From Alcaligenaceae bacterium (GTDB taxonomy: Bacteria; Pseudomonadota; Gammaproteobacteria; Burkholderiales; Burkholderiaceae_B), in contig JACCEP010000012.1 of NCBI GenBank assembly GCA_013416395.1, forward strand, positions 59,423-123,422: a stretch of DNA of 64,000 nt. The letters are read 5' to 3'. A program made the position numbers and the translations under genes. The notes below the pieces were generated by a model. It was given only the letters and a program-made list of their open reading frames with translations, searched no databases and had not been told where the DNA came from. Positions 28,273-36,614 of the stretch are shown here, piece after piece. Within the stretch, counting starts at the first letter, position 1, and each line of letters opens with the position of its first letter.

Positions 28273-28407
28273 AGGGCGCTTGAAACCGGGGGCAAACTTC
28301 TTCACCTGGGCAGGTTTCGCAATCGGGCATGCTACGTGGCTGGCGTTGAGCAGTGTGAAGCAGCGCCACTACGAAGCTACAGAATGCGCAAGAAATAGCA
28401 GATGCTG

Positions 28408-28521
28408 GCCGAAAACAGCCAAAACAGCAAAAACAGCCAAAACAGCAAAAACAGCAGAAACAGCAGAAATGGCAGAAATGGCAGAAATGGCAGAAATGGC
28501 AGAAATGGCAGAAAACAGCAG
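28408..28521 (+). repeat. 9-bp minisatellite between mocR-like gene and folA
   Basis: A regular 9-bp array: about five units of GCMAAAACA type followed by five identical GCAGAAATG units, flanked on both sides by AGCAGATGC or near copies. It lies in the 269-base gap between two convergent genes. The + strand can be read as a Thr-Ala-Lys / Ala-Glu-Met repeat peptide, but with no ribosome site or family support I do not call a gene. Confidence 0.9.
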
Positions 28522-28541
28522 ATGCCTAACCGTTTCGCAGA

Positions 28542-29039
28542 TTAGATCTTGCGCTCATAGGTGACATAGTCGAAGGAAAGACCATTTTCTTCGGGCTGCG
28601 CCAGCCTTTCGGTGACTTCCCACACATTGGCGTCGAGAGCCGGAAACCAGGCGTCGCCTTCAAACTTGGCGTGGATCTCGGTGGCAATAATGCGGTCGGC
28701 TATATCGAGGGCGGGGCGGAAAATCTGCTCGCCGCCAATCACACTGATTTTTTCGACTGAGGCGTCTGCGCAGGCAGCCAGGGCGTCGTCCAGCGAGGTG
28801 TATACGCTGGCCCCAGGCGGTTGATAATTGGGGTTGCGGCTTATGACGATATTAAGCCGGCCTGGCAAGGGGCGACCTAGTGATTCCCAGGTATTGCGCC
28901 CCATGATAATGGGGTTGCCAAACGTGGTGCGTTTGAAATGAGCCAGATCGCTGGGCAGACGCCAGGGCAAGGCATTGTCGAGCCCGATGACACGGTTGTC
29001 AGAGTAGGCGACGACGAGCTGAACAAGTGGCATGGACAT
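28542..29039 (-). CDS. folA: Dihydrofolate reductase
   Basis: Reduces dihydrofolate to tetrahydrofolate with NADPH, regenerating folate used by ThyA and the glycine cleavage system. The 165-residue product has LVVAYSDNRVIGLDNALPWRLPSDLAHFK (conserved N-terminal block, with active-site Asp in SDLAHFK), GRNTWESLGRPLPGRLNIVIS, and VIGGEQIF for NADPH. Length is normal. It lies 166 bases downstream of thyA and reads the same way. The frame offers a second ATG two codons in. Confidence 0.97.
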   Translation of the reverse strand: MSMPLVQLVVAYSDNRVIGLDNALPWRLPSDLAHFKRTTFGNPIIMGRNTWESLGRPLPGRLNIVISRNPNYQPPGASVYTSLDDALAACADASVEKISVIGGEQIFRPALDIADRIIATEIHAKFEGDAWFPALDANVWEVTERLAQPEENGLSFDYVTYERKI

Positions 29040-29205
29040 AGGCGTACGTATAAGCGTGAAAGTTGGGGATGCTTCTTTATACCAGAACTACCTGGCGGCG
29101 GTGACCGCCTGCGAAACCGTGGCTTGGTACGGATGGTGGTTCGCCCGGGGCTGTGCGCGAACCCGGGCGTGAGCCAGCAACTGGAAGTGTGTTGTGGTGC
29201 AGATG

Positions 29206-30000
29206 TTAAACGGCTACAGGCGCCTTGATGTGCGGATGGGGGTCGTAGTCAGTGATCTCGAAATCTTCGTATTGGTAATCGAAGAGCGAGTCGGGCTTAC
29301 GATGAATGACCAGCTTGGGATAAGCGCGCGGTTCGCGCGACAGTTGCAGTTCAACCTGTTCGAAATGATTGCTGTACAGATGGCAGTCGCCGCCTGTCCA
29401 GATAAAGTCGCCCACTTCAAGATTGCACTGCTGGGCAATCATGTGGGTGAGCAGGGCATAGCTGGCAATGTTAAAGGGCACACCCAGAAAGATGTCGGCG
29501 CTGCGCTGGTACAGCTGGCATGACAGCTTGCCTTCGGCGACATAAAACTGAAAAAAGGCGTGACAAGGCGGCAGGGCCATGCGCGGTATGTCGGAGACAT
29601 TCCAGGCAGACACAATAAGACGTCGCGAATCGGGATTTTGGCGGATCTGCTCAACCAGCTGAGATATTTGGTCAATGTGGCCACCGTCGGGCGTGGGCCA
29701 CGAACGCCACTGCACGCCATAAACGGGGCCCAGCTCGCCGTCTGGCGCGGCCCATTCGTTCCAGATGCTGACACCGCGCTCCTGCAGCCAGCGCACATTG
29801 GAGCCGCCCTGTAAAAACCACAGCAGTTCAATGAAAATGCTTTTGGTGTGCAGTTTTTTGGTGGTGATGAGCGGAAAACCTTCGGCCAGGTTGAATCGCA
29901 TCTGATAACCGAATACCGAACGGGTACCTGTGCCGGTGCGATCAGCTTTGAGTACGCCGTGCTCATACACATGACGCATGAAATCTTCGTATTGACGCAT
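29206..30000 (-). CDS. thyA: Thymidylate synthase
   Basis: Methylates dUMP to dTMP using methylene-tetrahydrofolate. With the ATG at 30000 the protein is 264 residues, the same as E. coli ThyA, and the catalytic cysteine falls at C146 in [12 protein letters not shown], supporting this start over a TTG seven codons upstream that would overlap the OsmC-like gene. Other conserved blocks are [35 protein letters not shown] and the C-terminal KAPVAV. It follows the OsmC-like gene by ten bases and precedes folA. Confidence 0.97.
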   Translation of the reverse strand: MRQYEDFMRHVYEHGVLKADRTGTGTRSVFGYQMRFNLAEGFPLITTKKLHTKSIFIELLWFLQGGSNVRWLQERGVSIWNEWAAPDGELGPVYGVQWRSWPTPDGGHIDQISQLVEQIRQNPDSRRLIVSAWNVSDIPRMALPPCHAFFQFYVAEGKLSCQLYQRSADIFLGVPFNIASYALLTHMIAQQCNLEVGDFIWTGGDCHLYSNHFEQVELQLSREPRAYPKLVIHRKPDSLFDYQYEDFEITDYDPHPHIKAPVAV

Positions 30001-30010
30001 AAGGTAAGGC

Positions 30011-30433
30011 TCAGCCCTCAAGGACGGTAACAGAATGAGTGATCTCGGCAGTTTTGGCCAGCATGGCTGATGCCGAGCAGTATTTTTCGTGTGACAGTTG
30101 TACGGCGCGCTCTACGGCCGCCTGTGGCAGGTTTTTGCCGCTGACGGTAAACGCGAAATGAATCTTGGTGAATACTTTGGGGTCGGTGTCAGCCCGCTCG
30201 CTGGAAAGCTTTACCTGGCACTGCGTTACCTGGTGCCGGCCTCGCTTGAGAATGAGTACGACGTCATACGCCGCGCAGCCACCTGCTCCGGTAAGCATCA
30301 TTTCCATAGGGCGCGGTGCGAGATTGTTGCCGCCGCCATCAGGGGCGCCGTCCATGGCTGTGACATGGCCGCTTCCCGTGCGTGCGACAAACAGCATGCC
30401 TTCGGGGCCACCCCAGTCGATCGTGCATTCCAT
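30011..30433 (-). CDS. OsmC/YhfA-like protein
   Basis: A 140-residue OsmC-superfamily protein. Family members include thiol-dependent peroxidases; the YhfA branch has no settled function. Conserved features are the N-terminal GPEGMLF strand, [29 protein letters not shown] with the buried catalytic-type cysteine, and the second-cysteine region [12 protein letters not shown]. Both cysteines expected for thiol peroxidase activity are therefore present. It lies just upstream of thyA in the same direction and probably shares its transcript. Confidence 0.85.
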   Translation of the reverse strand: MECTIDWGGPEGMLFVARTGSGHVTAMDGAPDGGGNNLAPRPMEMMLTGAGGCAAYDVVLILKRGRHQVTQCQVKLSSERADTDPKVFTKIHFAFTVSGKNLPQAAVERAVQLSHEKYCSASAMLAKTAEITHSVTVLEG

Positions 30434-30931
30434 GATTTTTCCTGGATTGAAGTAAGTCTCAATGATACCGAATAAATGTTACCGAATACGGGCGCAAGCA
30501 TTGAGCCGCAGAGTAAGAAGGCTAGGCTGTTGCCTGGTGTAGTGCGGGCTGCCGTGCAGCGTAGGGAACAATGGCGTCGATTTCACGGCGTTTGTTGGCG
30601 ATGGACGTGTGCTTTTCGCTGCCCCATGCTCAAGCATGCGCCGACATGGCGTTGGATAATGACCACAATACCCCTCTGCCCCAATGTTACCTTTTAGTAC
30701 GCCCGGTTAACCGCGCACTGCGAAGTGCTAATTTGTAATGAGCGCGCGCATGGGCGCGAAAATAACTGAATACGCCGAAAATTACTAGAAAGACAATAAA
30801 TTTATCAGGGTTTTCACTCGGTACATCAAGCTGATATCGTATTATCTTAAACGTTTCAATCCAAAACAATTCCATATGTGCGTGCATGGCGCACCGGCTT
30901 TTGTTTTTCGGCCTCCGCCTGGGAATTCCAC
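30434..30931. other. Divergent intergenic region upstream of the oxidase operon
   Basis: A 498-base region between the leftward OsmC-like gene and the rightward oxidase operon. The part from about 30730 to 30880 is AT-rich and should contain the operon promoter. I searched by eye for an FNR/Anr site of the form TTGAT-N4-ATCAA and found none; ACATCAAGCTGATATC near 30822 is only a partial match. No gene or RNA is visible. Confidence 0.4.
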
Positions 30932-32605
30932 ATGAATACCATCACCATACTGTTGCTGACCTTTATTGTGTCCGTCACAGGCTTATTCATCTTCATCTGG
31001 TCGCTGCGGCATCAACTGTTTGATGACAACCCAGCGGCCGCCAACGTTATTTTCTCGGAAGGGGAAATTGGCCAGATCGAAGAGCCGGCCGCGACAGCCG
31101 AGCAGCATCGTGCATTACAAAAAACAGTCGATGCCACGCATACGGCTGAAATTGACCCGGTTACAAAGGCGCAAGCCGAGGCCGAGCTGGCCGCGCGTGT
31201 GGAGGCTGACCAATCCTCCGCCTGGGTGGTTTTTGTGTTGTTGTCCTGTGCGGTGGTTTGGCTGATCTTTGCGTCAGCGGCCGGTCTGATCAGCTCGATC
31301 AAACTGCATTCACCTGACTTTTTGACCGAGTACGCCTGGCTGACGTTTGGGCGTATACGCACGTTGCATCTAAATGGTGTGGCGTACGGCTGGGCGCCTA
31401 TGGCCGCATTTGGTATTTCGCTCTGGATTATCCCCCGTGTGCTCAAGACCCCGCTGGTTGGGGCACGGTTCGCGCTACTTGGCGCCATGCTATGGAACGC
31501 GGCACTTATTGCGGGCCTGGGTAGTATCGCCGCAGGCTTCAACGACGGGCTGGAGTGGCTTGAAATCCCTTGGCAGATCGATATTCTTTTTGTCATCGGT
31601 GGTGCAATGATTGGCTTGCCGCTCGTGTTTACGCTGGCCAACCGCAAAGCAAAACACTTGTATGTATCGGTCTGGTACATGGGCGCGGCGCTGTTCTGGT
31701 TCCCGGTGCTGTTTCTGGTGGGTAACTTGCCGGGCGTGCATTTTGGCGTTGAGCAGGCCACCATGAACTGGTGGTATGGCCACAATGTACTCGGGCTGTT
31801 TTATACGCCGATTGCGCTGGCCTCCATCTATTATTTTCTACCAAAAATTATTGGACGGCCCATACAGTCGTATAACCTGTCGTTGCTGGGTTTTTGGGCG
31901 CTGGCGTTTTTCTATGGCCAGGTTGGCGGGCATCACCTTGTGGGCGGGCCTGTTCCTGGATGGCTGATCACCCTGTCTATTGTGCAAAGCATGATGATGA
32001 TTGTTCCGGTTCTGGCTTTTTCAGTAAACCAGCACATGACCATGCGCCATCATTTCAAAACGCTTATTTATTCACCCACGCTGCGTTTCATTGTGCTGGG
32101 CGGCATGATGTACACACTAAGCTCGCTAGAAGGTTCTTTTGAAGCACTGCGCGCCGTCAGTACTGTGGCCCACTTTACGCACTTTACGGTGGCTCATGCC
32201 CACCTGGGCTTGTACGCGTTTTTCTCACTGACCATGTTCGGGGCGATTTACTTTGTAATGCCACGCGTCATGTCCTGGGAATGGCCTTACCCAAAACTCA
32301 TTTCCCTGCATTTCTGGCTGGTGGTCATAGGTTTTGGTATTTACTTCGTCGGGCTGTCCATAGGCGGCTGGCTGCAAGGCCTGGCCATGCTGGATTCCAC
32401 CCTGCCATTTATGGAGTCAGTCAAAATCACCATCCCTTATCTGGAAGCGCGTACGCTGGGCGGTAGCATTATGACCTTGGGTCACCTGGTGTTTGCCGTA
32501 CACTTTGCGACCATGGCACTGCGATACGGCCGCAAGCGTATTGGCCCTGCAATGTTTCATGCACGCAGACTTTCTTCTGACCGCTCAGTGGCTGGGGAGG
32601 CCTGA
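30932..32605 (+). CDS. cbb3-like cytochrome c oxidase subunit I with CcoS-like N-terminal segment
   Basis: Haem-copper oxidase of the C family: reduces oxygen to water and pumps protons. The 557-residue chain (ATG 30932, GGGAA eight bases upstream) keeps the key residues: low-spin haem His146 in FGRIRTLHLN, CuB His284 in WWYGHN, the cross-link Tyr328 six residues before CuB His334/His335 in GGHH, and haem ligands His422/His424 in AHAHLG. The Tyr argues against a nitric oxide reductase. The first 45 residues (one helix, then FIWSLRHQLFDDN) closely resemble the small assembly protein CcoS, joined by a Glu/Ala-rich linker to the catalytic core. First gene of a five-gene operon. Confidence 0.88.
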   Translation: MNTITILLLTFIVSVTGLFIFIWSLRHQLFDDNPAAANVIFSEGEIGQIEEPAATAEQHRALQKTVDATHTAEIDPVTKAQAEAELAARVEADQSSAWVVFVLLSCAVVWLIFASAAGLISSIKLHSPDFLTEYAWLTFGRIRTLHLNGVAYGWAPMAAFGISLWIIPRVLKTPLVGARFALLGAMLWNAALIAGLGSIAAGFNDGLEWLEIPWQIDILFVIGGAMIGLPLVFTLANRKAKHLYVSVWYMGAALFWFPVLFLVGNLPGVHFGVEQATMNWWYGHNVLGLFYTPIALASIYYFLPKIIGRPIQSYNLSLLGFWALAFFYGQVGGHHLVGGPVPGWLITLSIVQSMMMIVPVLAFSVNQHMTMRHHFKTLIYSPTLRFIVLGGMMYTLSSLEGSFEALRAVSTVAHFTHFTVAHAHLGLYAFFSLTMFGAIYFVMPRVMSWEWPYPKLISLHFWLVVIGFGIYFVGLSIGGWLQGLAMLDSTLPFMESVKITIPYLEARTLGGSIMTLGHLVFAVHFATMALRYGRKRIGPAMFHARRLSSDRSVAGEA

Positions 32606-32607
32606 TC

Positions 32608-33423
32608 ATGGAAAGCGAATACAAACTTCTTAGTGGTGCCATGGTGACATTGGCGCTGGCGACCGCCACGCTGGTTGTGTTGCCGTATATGCAGCTGTCT
32701 GATGTTAAACCGCCCGAGGGCCTCAAGCCCTACACCTCGCAAGAGTTGCGCGGGCGCCAGCAGTATATTGATAACGGCTGTGTTTACTGTCATACGCAGC
32801 AGCCGCGCTCCCAATCGCAGGCACCTGACTTCAAGAGGGGATGGGGGCGCGCGCCGGTGGCGGGTGACTACTATTACGATCATCCTCATTTGCTGGGTAC
32901 CATGCGCACGGGGCCTGATCTGTTCAATATCGGAGCTCGCCAGCCCAGTGCTGACTGGAATCTCGGTCACTTGTACCAACCCAGGGCCTATACGCCAGGC
33001 AGCATCATGCCTTCGTATCCATTTCTCTTCGAAATCAAAGACAAGGCGGAGAAAGGCGATAAGGTCATCAACCTTCCACCTGGTTATGAACCTCCGGGCA
33101 AAGTGGTTGTAGCTACACCTGAAGCGCTGGATCTTGTGGCTTATCTGTTATCGCTTGATCATACTTACCCGATCCAGCCGCCTCCCGGCCTAATGGAACA
33201 GGCTCCGGCGGATAATGCAGAGGACGCTGATAAAGCCGAAAAGCCTGCTGAAGTGGGCAAGACGCAGGGTGCTGCCGAGCAGAGCGAGGCGGGTCAGAAA
33301 AAGCTGGCGCAACAAGCCAATGGCGTGCTGAATCAAAGCCAAGCTGCAGTTAATGCAGCCGGGACGGAGACAGCAGGCGCGAGTACGCCAGTTGCCGATA
33401 AACCGCTGGCAAGCAAGGGGTAA
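32608..33423 (+). CDS. CcoO-like membrane-anchored cytochrome c oxidase subunit
   Basis: Monohaem cytochrome c subunit that passes electrons to subunit I. One N-terminal helix (about 11-29) anchors it; the haem site is C58xxC61H62 in NGCVYCHTQ, and Met134 in GSIMPSYPFL is the likely distal ligand, as in CcoO. The residues LRGRQQYIDNGC and MRTGPDLFNIG are typical. At 271 residues it carries a non-conserved Ala/Glu/Lys-rich tail from about residue 195 that CcoO lacks. It begins two bases after subunit I ends. Confidence 0.88.
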   Translation: MESEYKLLSGAMVTLALATATLVVLPYMQLSDVKPPEGLKPYTSQELRGRQQYIDNGCVYCHTQQPRSQSQAPDFKRGWGRAPVAGDYYYDHPHLLGTMRTGPDLFNIGARQPSADWNLGHLYQPRAYTPGSIMPSYPFLFEIKDKAEKGDKVINLPPGYEPPGKVVVATPEALDLVAYLLSLDHTYPIQPPPGLMEQAPADNAEDADKAEKPAEVGKTQGAAEQSEAGQKKLAQQANGVLNQSQAAVNAAGTETAGASTPVADKPLASKG

Positions 33424-33427
33424 CAAG

Positions 33428-34018
33428 ATGTCTGACAAGTCTAAAAAAATTGATGCCCAACGCCGCGAAATGCCTGAGCCGTATGAAGGCAATCGTCCGG
33501 TGCCATGGGTGGTTATTCTTATTGTGTCTGCCCTGTTTATCTTTGCGATTTCCTATCTGGCCATTAACTATCAGAATGTACCAGCACAGTATGGCGACCA
33601 TCGCATTGCGGCTGATTTTCATGTGGCAGCGGCTGGCGGCAAGGTAGATGGCGGCCAAGTCTACACGGCGCATTGTGTGGCCTGTCATCAGGCAACCGGG
33701 AAAGGCCTGCCGGGTGTGTTCCCGCCGCTGACTGAATCCGAGTGGGTGACCGGCAAGCCTGAAGTAATGGTGCAGATTGTTTTGCACGGTATTACGGGTG
33801 AGCTGACGGTAGAAGGCACAAAGTACAACGGCGCAATGCCGACCTTCAAAGATAAACTCAGTGACGCCGAGATTGCAGCAGTCGTCAGCCATGTGCGAAC
33901 CAGCTTCGGCAATAGTGCGGATACGGTTGATGCAGATATGGTCAAGGCCGAGCGCGAGAAAACTGCCAGCCACGACGCTCCATGGAACGGTGATGCCGAG
34001 CTTGACGCAATGAAGTAG
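33428..34018 (+). CDS. Membrane-anchored monohaem cytochrome c
   Basis: A 196-residue cytochrome c with an N-terminal helix (about 25-45), haem motif C83xxC86H87 in AHCVACHQ and probable distal Met137 in YNGAMPTFKD. In this operon it takes the place of the two-haem CcoP of classical cbb3 oxidases, so it is probably the entry point for electrons. The chosen ATG is four bases after the CcoO-like stop; longer readings would overlap that gene. The N-terminus is highly charged (MSDKSKKIDAQRREMPEP), consistent with a cytoplasmic side. Confidence 0.88.
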   Translation: MSDKSKKIDAQRREMPEPYEGNRPVPWVVILIVSALFIFAISYLAINYQNVPAQYGDHRIAADFHVAAAGGKVDGGQVYTAHCVACHQATGKGLPGVFPPLTESEWVTGKPEVMVQIVLHGITGELTVEGTKYNGAMPTFKDKLSDAEIAAVVSHVRTSFGNSADTVDADMVKAEREKTASHDAPWNGDAELDAMK

Positions 34019-34071
34019 GCGGTTTTGGGTGGTGGTACGCAACGCGAGCCACCACCTTGCAGGGATATGTC

Positions 34072-34695
34072 ATGAAGATGTTGATTGCCGTGCTGCTGGC
34101 GTGCCTGATGGGTATTGGCGCCCTGTATGCCCAGACAGACGGTTTTTCGGTACTGACGACCGAGGCTGCACGTCGTGCTGATGTTCGACGCCATCCACGA
34201 CCGGTGCCGAACGCCGCACTGGCCTTTGCCGACGGCAATCATACTGACCTGGCGCAGGCCTTGCGTGATGATGGGCGGATGACTGTCATCAACTTCATGT
34301 ACACGCGCTGCTTTTCCATTTGTCTGGCCATGGGCTCGGAACTTCAGCAGTTGCAGGACGAGATTCAAACATTAGGCCTGGATAAGCGCGTACGTATCTT
34401 GAGCCTCAGTTTTGATCCGGCTGATACGCCTGACTATCTTGCCCGTTATCAAGCCAGCCAGCGCGCCAATCCACAAATCTGGTCTTTCGCCACGCTGACA
34501 GATGCTGCGCAACGCCAGGCTGTGCTTAAGGCGTTCGGTATTATTGTTGTGCCGGCGGCAATGGGTCAGTTTGAGCACAACGCGGCTTATCACGTGGTGA
34601 CACCTGAGGGCAAACTGGTGCAGATTGTGGATATCGGCACGACCGACACGCTGCTGACCTGGATTGAGCGCTACTTCAAAAAGAGAAACCCATGA
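34072..34695 (+). CDS. SCO1/SenC-family copper chaperone
   Basis: Thioredoxin-fold protein that delivers copper to the oxidase CuB site or keeps thiols reduced. From ATG 34072 (AGGGA seven bases upstream) it has 207 residues, a signal or anchor helix at the start (MKMLIAVLLACLMGIGALYA), the metal-binding C80xxxC84 in MYTRCFSICL, and the likely third ligand His174 in HNAAYHVVTPEG. Its place in the operon suggests it serves this oxidase. The stop overlaps the next gene's ATG by four bases. Confidence 0.85.
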   Translation: MKMLIAVLLACLMGIGALYAQTDGFSVLTTEAARRADVRRHPRPVPNAALAFADGNHTDLAQALRDDGRMTVINFMYTRCFSICLAMGSELQQLQDEIQTLGLDKRVRILSLSFDPADTPDYLARYQASQRANPQIWSFATLTDAAQRQAVLKAFGIIVVPAAMGQFEHNAAYHVVTPEGKLVQIVDIGTTDTLLTWIERYFKKRNP

Positions 34696-35678
34696 GACGG
34701 CCGGCGTGGCAATGGTTGAAGAGTGTGTATGAACTTATCGACGCGCTGCGTGGAGCGGTCGGCGTCAGTCACCATGCAGCGGTACGCAGCAAGGTGCTCC
34801 TCTGGGGCGGTTGCGTAGTCCTGATCGTCGCGTTGGTGGGCAAGCAGTGGCTCACGCGTTCAATGTCTCTGCATATGCTGGTGCATATTCCTCTCATCTT
34901 GATAGCCGGCGTCATGCTGGGGCGCGGCTGGGCATTACGCGCGTTTCAGCTCGGGCAGCAGAGTCAGGAGAGTCAGGAGAGTCAACAGCCACAACAGCCA
35001 CAACAGCCACAACAGGCACAACAGGCACAACAGGCACAACAGGCACAACCGGCACAACCGGCACAACAGGGACAACAGGCACAAGAGCGGTCAAAGGGAC
35101 AGCTGTTACGGCATGGAGCGGCAGGGCAGATAAGGCAGCAGGCGGAAGTAGGGCAAACAGGACAAACAGGGCAAACAGGGCAAACAGGGCAAACAGGGCA
35201 ACGTGCGCCCGCAGGTTTGTTACTCAGTGCGTCCCGACGGACTGCGGCCGATGCATCGCAGGCTAGCGGACCTCAGGCAGGGGGGCTGTGGGCGCAGCTG
35301 AACCAGCACGGTCTTGCCGGGCTATTACTGTGTTCTTTTATTGGTGCTTACTGGATGATTCCCAAGGCGCTTGATGATGTCTTGCTCAACGGGCAGGCCG
35401 ATGTGTTCAAGTTTGTCAGTGTTCTGGCTGTGGGCTGGCTGCTGCAAGATTCGGCGCTGCGGGCCAACAACGTGATCCAGCTTTTTTTTCTGGGCAACTT
35501 TTGCTGGATGAGTGCCATTGTGGGCATGCTTTATCGCGAGAACCCCCAGCGTCTGTGCAACTTCTACTTGCTGGGTGATCAGGAAATCGCGGGTACGGGC
35601 CTTATCGTGCTGGCGATTCTTCTGCCCGTGGCGTGGCTCTGGATCCGTCGTCGCTACATCTGGCGCTTTTTGCAATAA
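34692..35678 (+). CDS. Multi-pass membrane protein with two in-frame 9-bp repeat arrays, function unknown
   Basis: A 328-residue protein with two helices near the N-terminus (about 36-52 and 60-80) and about four more after residue 205. Between them lies a long hydrophilic loop encoded by two 9-bp arrays: a Gln-rich part (about residues 90-132, units of Gln-Ala-Gln/Gln-Pro-Gln) and a Gly-Gln-Thr part (about 154-169). I do not recognise the family. The 4-base overlap with the SCO gene and operon position suggest an accessory or assembly role for the oxidase, but this is inference. Without the arrays the protein would be about 270 residues. Confidence 0.75.
   Translation: MRRPAWQWLKSVYELIDALRGAVGVSHHAAVRSKVLLWGGCVVLIVALVGKQWLTRSMSLHMLVHIPLILIAGVMLGRGWALRAFQLGQQSQESQESQQPQQPQQPQQAQQAQQAQQAQPAQPAQQGQQAQERSKGQLLRHGAAGQIRQQAEVGQTGQTGQTGQTGQTGQRAPAGLLLSASRRTAADASQASGPQAGGLWAQLNQHGLAGLLLCSFIGAYWMIPKALDDVLLNGQADVFKFVSVLAVGWLLQDSALRANNVIQLFFLGNFCWMSAIVGMLYRENPQRLCNFYLLGDQEIAGTGLIVLAILLPVAWLWIRRRYIWRFLQ
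34961..35085 (+). repeat. 9-bp repeat array, CAACAGGCA/CAACAGCCA type, inside a gene
   Basis: Two GAGTCAGGA-type units, then about eleven units of CAACAGSCA and close variants. The 9-bp period keeps the reading frame, giving a Gln-rich loop. The unit resembles the array at 28408-28521 (shared ACAGC/ACAGG core). Confidence 0.9.
35151..35201 (+). repeat. 9-bp repeat array, GGGCAAACA type, inside the same gene
   Basis: Five units of GGGCAAACA (one variant GGACAAACA) and a partial sixth. They encode repeated Gly-Gln-Thr. Identity between units is near complete, which suggests recent slippage. Confidence 0.9.
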
Positions 35679-35765
35679 TGCAGGTATACGTCGTACTGGC
35701 GTAAGCGGTTCAGACTGCAAGACGACACCCGCGTGTGTGAAACTAATTTATCAAGGAAAGCAGAC

Positions 35766-36455
35766 ATGGCCATGGAAAATGCTGCGCCAACTCAGTCTCC
35801 GGTTCGGTTCGAGCGTCGCCTTAATCCACTTGATCTTATGTTGGGCGAGTTGGGAAGGGCGGCACAGGTATTGAGCGGAGCGGCGGTTGCCACGCGTCCT
35901 AACCCGGCAGGCAAGCTGCCTGCAGGCGGTCAGACTGAACTCACGCCCCAAGAGGCACGTCACGCCGCTGGGCTTATGCGGGTAAACCATGTGGGTGAAA
36001 TCTGCGCACAGGCTTTGTATCGCGGTCAGGCCGTTTTTTGCGGCGATGCAGCAATTAAAAGCGTGCTGTATGCAGCGGCTTCTGAAGAGGTCGATCATCT
36101 GGTCTGGTGTGCTGATCGCATCGGCGAACTGCATAGCCGTCCCAGCTTGCTTAACCCCTTGTGGTATGTTGGTTCGTTCTCGCTGGGCTTGATCGCCAGT
36201 CGTGCAGGAACAGGAAAAAACCTGGGGTTCATGGCCGAAACCGAAAGACAGGTGGAGCAGCATCTTGACCGGCATTTGCACGAGCTGCCTCCGACAGATA
36301 ACCGCTCGCGCGATATCGTGTCGCAAATGCGAGACGACGAAATCCACCATCGCAACACGGCTGAGGAGCACGGTGCCCATAAATTGGCCTGGCCGACACG
36401 GCTGGTAATGAAGGCGATGTCCAAAGTGATGACCGTAACGGCCTACCGTATTTGA
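35766..36455 (+). CDS. coq7: Coq7-type demethoxyubiquinone hydroxylase
   Basis: Di-iron monooxygenase that adds the last ring hydroxyl in ubiquinone synthesis, at the inner face of the membrane. The 229-residue product (ATG 35766, AAGGAAAG upstream) shows the di-iron ligands in RVNHVGEICAQALYRGQ, SEEVDHLVWC, ETERQVEQHLDRHL and RDDEIHHRNTAEEHGA. This clade of betaproteobacteria uses Coq7 in place of the flavoprotein UbiF. The gene sits 87 bases after the oxidase operon; a joint transcript is possible. A likely terminator follows at 36492-36518. Confidence 0.94.
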   Translation: MAMENAAPTQSPVRFERRLNPLDLMLGELGRAAQVLSGAAVATRPNPAGKLPAGGQTELTPQEARHAAGLMRVNHVGEICAQALYRGQAVFCGDAAIKSVLYAAASEEVDHLVWCADRIGELHSRPSLLNPLWYVGSFSLGLIASRAGTGKNLGFMAETERQVEQHLDRHLHELPPTDNRSRDIVSQMRDDEIHHRNTAEEHGAHKLAWPTRLVMKAMSKVMTVTAYRI

Positions 36456-36491
36456 CGGCGCGTTAGCTACGCGCTAGTATGTAACATGTTC

Positions 36492-36518
36492 AAGGGTTAA
36501 CCCCTTATTGCTTTTTTT
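36492..36518 (+). terminator. Probable terminator of coq7
   Basis: AAGGG (36492-36496) can pair with CCCTT (36502-36506) around TTAAC, with a run of seven Ts beginning a few bases later (36512-36518). The stem is short, so strength is uncertain. Confidence 0.5.
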
Positions 36519-36579
36519 GATGGGTTTGTAGCAAATGCCCAACAAAGCAAAATTGTTACACATTTTTAGCTCTTTTATC

Positions 36580-36608
36580 TTGCATCGCACAATAGTCAGC
36601 TATACAAT
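36580..36608 (+). promoter_or_regulatory. Sigma-70-type promoter for a candidate sRNA
   Basis: TTGCAT (36580-36585) and TACAAT (36603-36608) are separated by exactly 17 bases, close to the sigma-70 consensus. Transcription would begin near 36614-36616, with no open frame following, and a strong terminator about 150 bases on. Confidence 0.6.
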
Positions 36609-36614
36609 TCAGTT

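Noticed and set aside
28280..28564. Rightward frame encoding a Thr-Ala-Lys / Ala-Glu-Met repeat peptide
   Set aside because: It exists only because the 9-bp array stays open; there is no ribosome site, and it overlaps the end of folA.
30800..30860. FNR/Anr site before the oxidase operon
   Set aside because: Only a partial match (ATCAAGCTGATATC); the required TTGAT-N4-ATCAA arrangement is absent.
30932..32605. Nitric oxide reductase (NorB-like) instead of oxidase
   Set aside because: The Tyr six residues before the CuB His pair, needed for oxygen reduction and absent in NorB, is present, and a CcoO-like subunit follows.
34811..35266. Alternative frame with Thr-Gly-Thr repeat, possible overlapping gene
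   Set aside because: It reads the same 9-bp arrays in another frame; the coupled frame from 34692 has membrane helices on both sides and is the real gene.
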